The translations under genes were made by a program, and so were the position numbers. From assembly GCA_031267075.1 (NCBI GenBank), contig JAIRZU010000018.1:1-16547 (forward strand): DNA of 16,547 bases, in the 5' to 3' direction. The stretch comes from Holosporales bacterium. Lineage in GTDB: Bacteria; Pseudomonadota; Alphaproteobacteria; RUG11792. Shown here piece by piece: positions 14,562 through 16,547 of this stretch. Within the stretch, counting starts at the first letter, position 1. Every line of letters starts with the position of its first letter. The notes beneath the pieces were generated by a model, which was given only the letters and a program-made list of their open reading frames with translations, made no database searches and was not told where the DNA came from.

Positions 14562-15068
14562 ATGTTTAGTTGGTTGAAGCGTAGAGCATGCAGCTGTAGT
14601 CATGAGCTTGATGATGCCGTTTTTGATAAGCTAGCAGGTGTGTTGAAGAGGCATAATCTAAGGAAGATCGAGTACAGGGACGGAAGGATTACTGTCAAGA
14701 TGACGAGCGGGGAGTTTGTCGATTTTGTTGGTCCCAGGCAGCATGCTACTCAACGCGTTTGCGATCGTGAGGTTGAAACAGAAGAGGAACCAGCCAGTAG
14801 CGGTGAATCGACGGAACTGGATTTCTCGAAGCATCCTGGAGCTTTTAAATCCCCGGTTGTTGGAACATGTTACCTTTCACCTGAACCGGGAGCGCCTCCA
14901 TTTGTTTCAGTTGGAGCTGACGTACAAGAGGGGCAGCCCATCCTCATAATCGAAGCAATGAAAGTGATGAATCTGATCAAGGCCCCGAAATCTGGGAAGG
15001 TAATTCATATCGCTGTCTCAGATTCCACTCCGGTTGAGTATGGGCAGTTGCTGGCCGTTATAGAGTAG
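14562..15068 (+). CDS. accB: Acetyl-CoA carboxylase biotin carboxyl carrier protein AccB
   Basis: AccB carries the biotin that shuttles CO2 from AccC to the carboxyltransferase in the first step of fatty-acid synthesis. The 168-residue product has an N-terminal helical domain, an acidic Glu/Ser-rich linker at about 70-92, and a C-terminal biotinyl domain. The biotin site reads IEAMKVMN, with the acceptor at Lys134 (codon 14961-14963); the usual Met after the Lys is Val. The flanking SPVVGTCYLSPEPGAPPFV thumb is present, as in type I BCCPs. The ATG at 14562 is preferred; a TTG at 14553 is also in frame. accC follows after 5 bases, an operon as usual. No separate promoter is evident in the 42 bases before it, so it is probably transcribed with the PPIase gene. 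Confidence 0.93.
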   Translation: MFSWLKRRACSCSHELDDAVFDKLAGVLKRHNLRKIEYRDGRITVKMTSGEFVDFVGPRQHATQRVCDREVETEEEPASSGESTELDFSKHPGAFKSPVVGTCYLSPEPGAPPFVSVGADVQEGQPILIIEAMKVMNLIKAPKSGKVIHIAVSDSTPVEYGQLLAVIE

Positions 15069-15073
15069 GGCAA

Positions 15074-16414
15074 GTGTTTAGGAAGATTCTCATAGCTAAC
15101 AGAGGAGAGATAGCGGTAAGGATCCTTAGGACGTGTAAAGAGCTAGGAATCCCCACCGTTGCCATTCACTCGCTAGTGGATGAGAATTTGATGCATGTCA
15201 AATTCGCAACTGAGAGCGTTTGCATTGGTCCGAATAGCGCTGCCGAAAGCTACCTGAATGTTTCGGCGATACTGAGTGCGGCTGAACTAACGGCAGCCGA
15301 TGCCATTCATCCCGGAATTGGGTTTCTATCAGAAAGCGAGAGGTTCGCCAGGCTTGTCGCTGAGAATGGCCTGAAGTTCATAGGCCCCGAGCCGAAGCAT
15401 ATTGCGATGATGGGCGATAAGATCACCGCGAAAAAAACCATGAGCACTCTCGGGATTCCGGTTATCTCTGGATCGGATGGAACAGTGAATGATCTCACAG
15501 ATGCATACGAAATAGCGAAGGCTATAGGGTACCCCGTACTGCTGAAGGCTGCAGCTGGCGGCGGTGGGAAAGGGATGAAAGTTGCTAACTCCCAGAGTGA
15601 ACTGGAGGGAGCATTTAAACTGGCGAAGGCTGAGGCGAAGGCAAGCTTCGGCAACGACAGCCTCTACATTGAAAAATACCTCGCTCACCCAAGACATATT
15701 GAAATTCAGATCATTGCTGATTCATATGGGAATGTGGTACACTTAGGGGAGCGCGATTGCTCTATCCAGCGCAGCCATCAGAAGCTCATTGAAGAAGCCC
15801 CATCGCTAGCTGTATCAGCAGATGCTAGAAACAGGATTTGCGATGTCGTGAGGAAGGCTGTGAAGAAGCTGGGATATGTCGGCGTCGGAACGTTTGAATT
15901 TCTCTATGAAAATGGAGAATTCTTCTTCATGGAGATGAATACGCGCTTGCAGGTTGAGCACTGTGTAAGCGAGGTGGTAACGGGCATTGATATCGTTAAG
16001 GAGCAGATAAGGATAGCGGCAGGAGAGAAGATTTCGTTCAAGCAAGCGGATATTAAAATCAGTGGATACGCCATGGAGTTTAGGATCAATGCTGAGCATC
16101 CAGAAACCTTCGCTCCATCTCCAGGTAGGATAGAGGAGCTTCATTTCCCAGGTGGAAACGGAGTGAGGGTGGATTCGCACGTATACAGGAATTACGTGAT
16201 TCCGCCGTACTACGATAGCCTCCTCGCTAAGGTGATAGTCCATGCAGCCACGAGAAGCGAATGTATAATGAAAGCACGGTGGGCCCTGGATGAGTTGGTC
16301 GTTGATGGCGTATCTACAACGGCGGATCTACATAGAAAGCTGGTGTGCAACGCGGATGTCATTAACGGAGATTACGATGTTAACTGGCTCGAGAGTAACT
16401 TAAGGAGTTTGTAA
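15074..16414 (+). CDS. accC: Acetyl-CoA carboxylase biotin carboxylase AccC
   Basis: AccC uses ATP and bicarbonate to carboxylate the biotin on AccB. The 446-residue product is full length (E. coli about 449). It begins MFRKILIANRGEIAVRIL at a GTG start 5 bases after the accB stop, the standard N-terminus. The ATP-grasp core shows the glycine-rich loop GGGGKGM, then ERDCSIQRSHQKLIEEAP, and the active-site segment EMNTRLQVEHCVSE with the Glu, Asn and Arg that coordinate Mg-ATP and biotin; the usual Pro after EH is Cys. The C-terminal biotin-carboxylase domain (GYAMEFRINAEHP, PSPGRIEELHFPGG, YDSLLAKVIVHA) is complete. The next gene starts two bases after the stop. Confidence 0.96.
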   Translation: MFRKILIANRGEIAVRILRTCKELGIPTVAIHSLVDENLMHVKFATESVCIGPNSAAESYLNVSAILSAAELTAADAIHPGIGFLSESERFARLVAENGLKFIGPEPKHIAMMGDKITAKKTMSTLGIPVISGSDGTVNDLTDAYEIAKAIGYPVLLKAAAGGGGKGMKVANSQSELEGAFKLAKAEAKASFGNDSLYIEKYLAHPRHIEIQIIADSYGNVVHLGERDCSIQRSHQKLIEEAPSLAVSADARNRICDVVRKAVKKLGYVGVGTFEFLYENGEFFFMEMNTRLQVEHCVSEVVTGIDIVKEQIRIAAGEKISFKQADIKISGYAMEFRINAEHPETFAPSPGRIEELHFPGGNGVRVDSHVYRNYVIPPYYDSLLAKVIVHAATRSECIMKARWALDELVVDGVSTTADLHRKLVCNADVINGDYDVNWLESNLRSL

Positions 16415-16416
16415 GT

Positions 16417-16547
16417 ATGAACAAGATTCAGACAGATTTGTTGTCCGATATCGATCTCATAGATCACGGGTTTTTCGATAGGACAGGTGGAGAGAGCACA
16501 GGGCCATATGAGTCCCTGAACGTCGGCCTTCACAAAGGAGACGATGG
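16417..16547 (+). CDS. pgeF: PgeF/YfiH-type multicopper oxidase-like (laccase domain) protein, 5' part, cut by window edge
   Basis: The first 43 residues are visible, beginning MNKIQTDLLSDIDLIDHGFF. The pattern HGFFDRTGGESTGPYESLNVG with GDD matches the conserved N-terminus of the YfiH/PgeF (DUF152) family (H-G-F-x-T-R-x-G-G-x-S-x-G-x-Y-x-S-L-N-x-G). E. coli PgeF removes wrongly added residues from peptidoglycan precursors; other members have been described as polyphenol oxidases or purine nucleoside phosphorylases. AAGGAG lies 10 bases before the ATG, inside the end of accC, so it is probably part of the same operon. Confidence 0.85.
   Translation, partial: MNKIQTDLLSDIDLIDHGFFDRTGGESTGPYESLNVGLHKGDD

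Noticed and set aside
1..16547. tRNA or rRNA genes, CRISPR arrays, insertion sequences and prophage genes
   Set aside because: I saw no cloverleaf-like segment, no regularly spaced repeats, and no transposase, integrase or phage structural protein among the plausible coding frames.

Overview
The window reads as a chromosomal segment of an alphaproteobacterium. The strongest sign is a DivL-type pseudo-histidine kinase, the cell-cycle regulator whose phospho-acceptor His is replaced by Tyr, a family I know only from Alphaproteobacteria. The bamB-der pair and accB-accC are also present. Several secreted proteins of unknown function, one with an OTU-protease-like C-terminus, and an antitoxin without a toxin suggest a host-associated lineage (Holosporales/Rickettsiales-like). 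That lifestyle is inference; no rRNA or other phylogenetic marker is present.

Layout. 1-2611 is on the minus strand: the N-terminal part of der, the bamB lipoprotein gene overlapping it, a solitary YefM/Phd antitoxin with a likely autoregulatory operator, and a small secreted protein of unknown function. From about 2650 transcription is divergent: 2811-5818 (plus) is a tightly overlapped run of a TauE/SafE exporter, a PotD/PotF polyamine-binding protein and a PotC/PotI permease, with no ATPase (PotA) or second permease (PotB) here. 5853-8210 (minus) holds two tandem paralogous secreted-protein genes, called A and B here, each with its own near-identical promoter. Gene A carries a run of ten C residues on its coding strand just before its stop, and this run shifts it out of the C-terminal frame conserved in gene B. 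8454-10145 (plus) is a 563-residue secreted protein with a Pro/Arg-rich middle and an OTU-like C-terminal region. 10272-12482 is divL. 12483-12716 holds a long imperfect inverted repeat and then a near-consensus promoter. 12717-16547 is an operon-like plus-strand run: a secreted two-module parvulin-type PPIase/chaperone, accB, accC and the start of pgeF.

How the parts relate. BamB and the PPIase both concern outer-membrane protein assembly and folding in the periplasm. AccB and AccC are two of the subunits of acetyl-CoA carboxylase and support membrane lipid supply. DivL links to CckA-CtrA cell-cycle control. The accessory content (genes A and B, the OTU-like protein, the small secreted protein, the orphan antitoxin, the palindromic element) sits between these core genes. 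The most notable observation is the C10 tract in gene A, which could be a phase-variable switch of the C-terminal tail, a fixed frameshift, or a homopolymer sequencing error.
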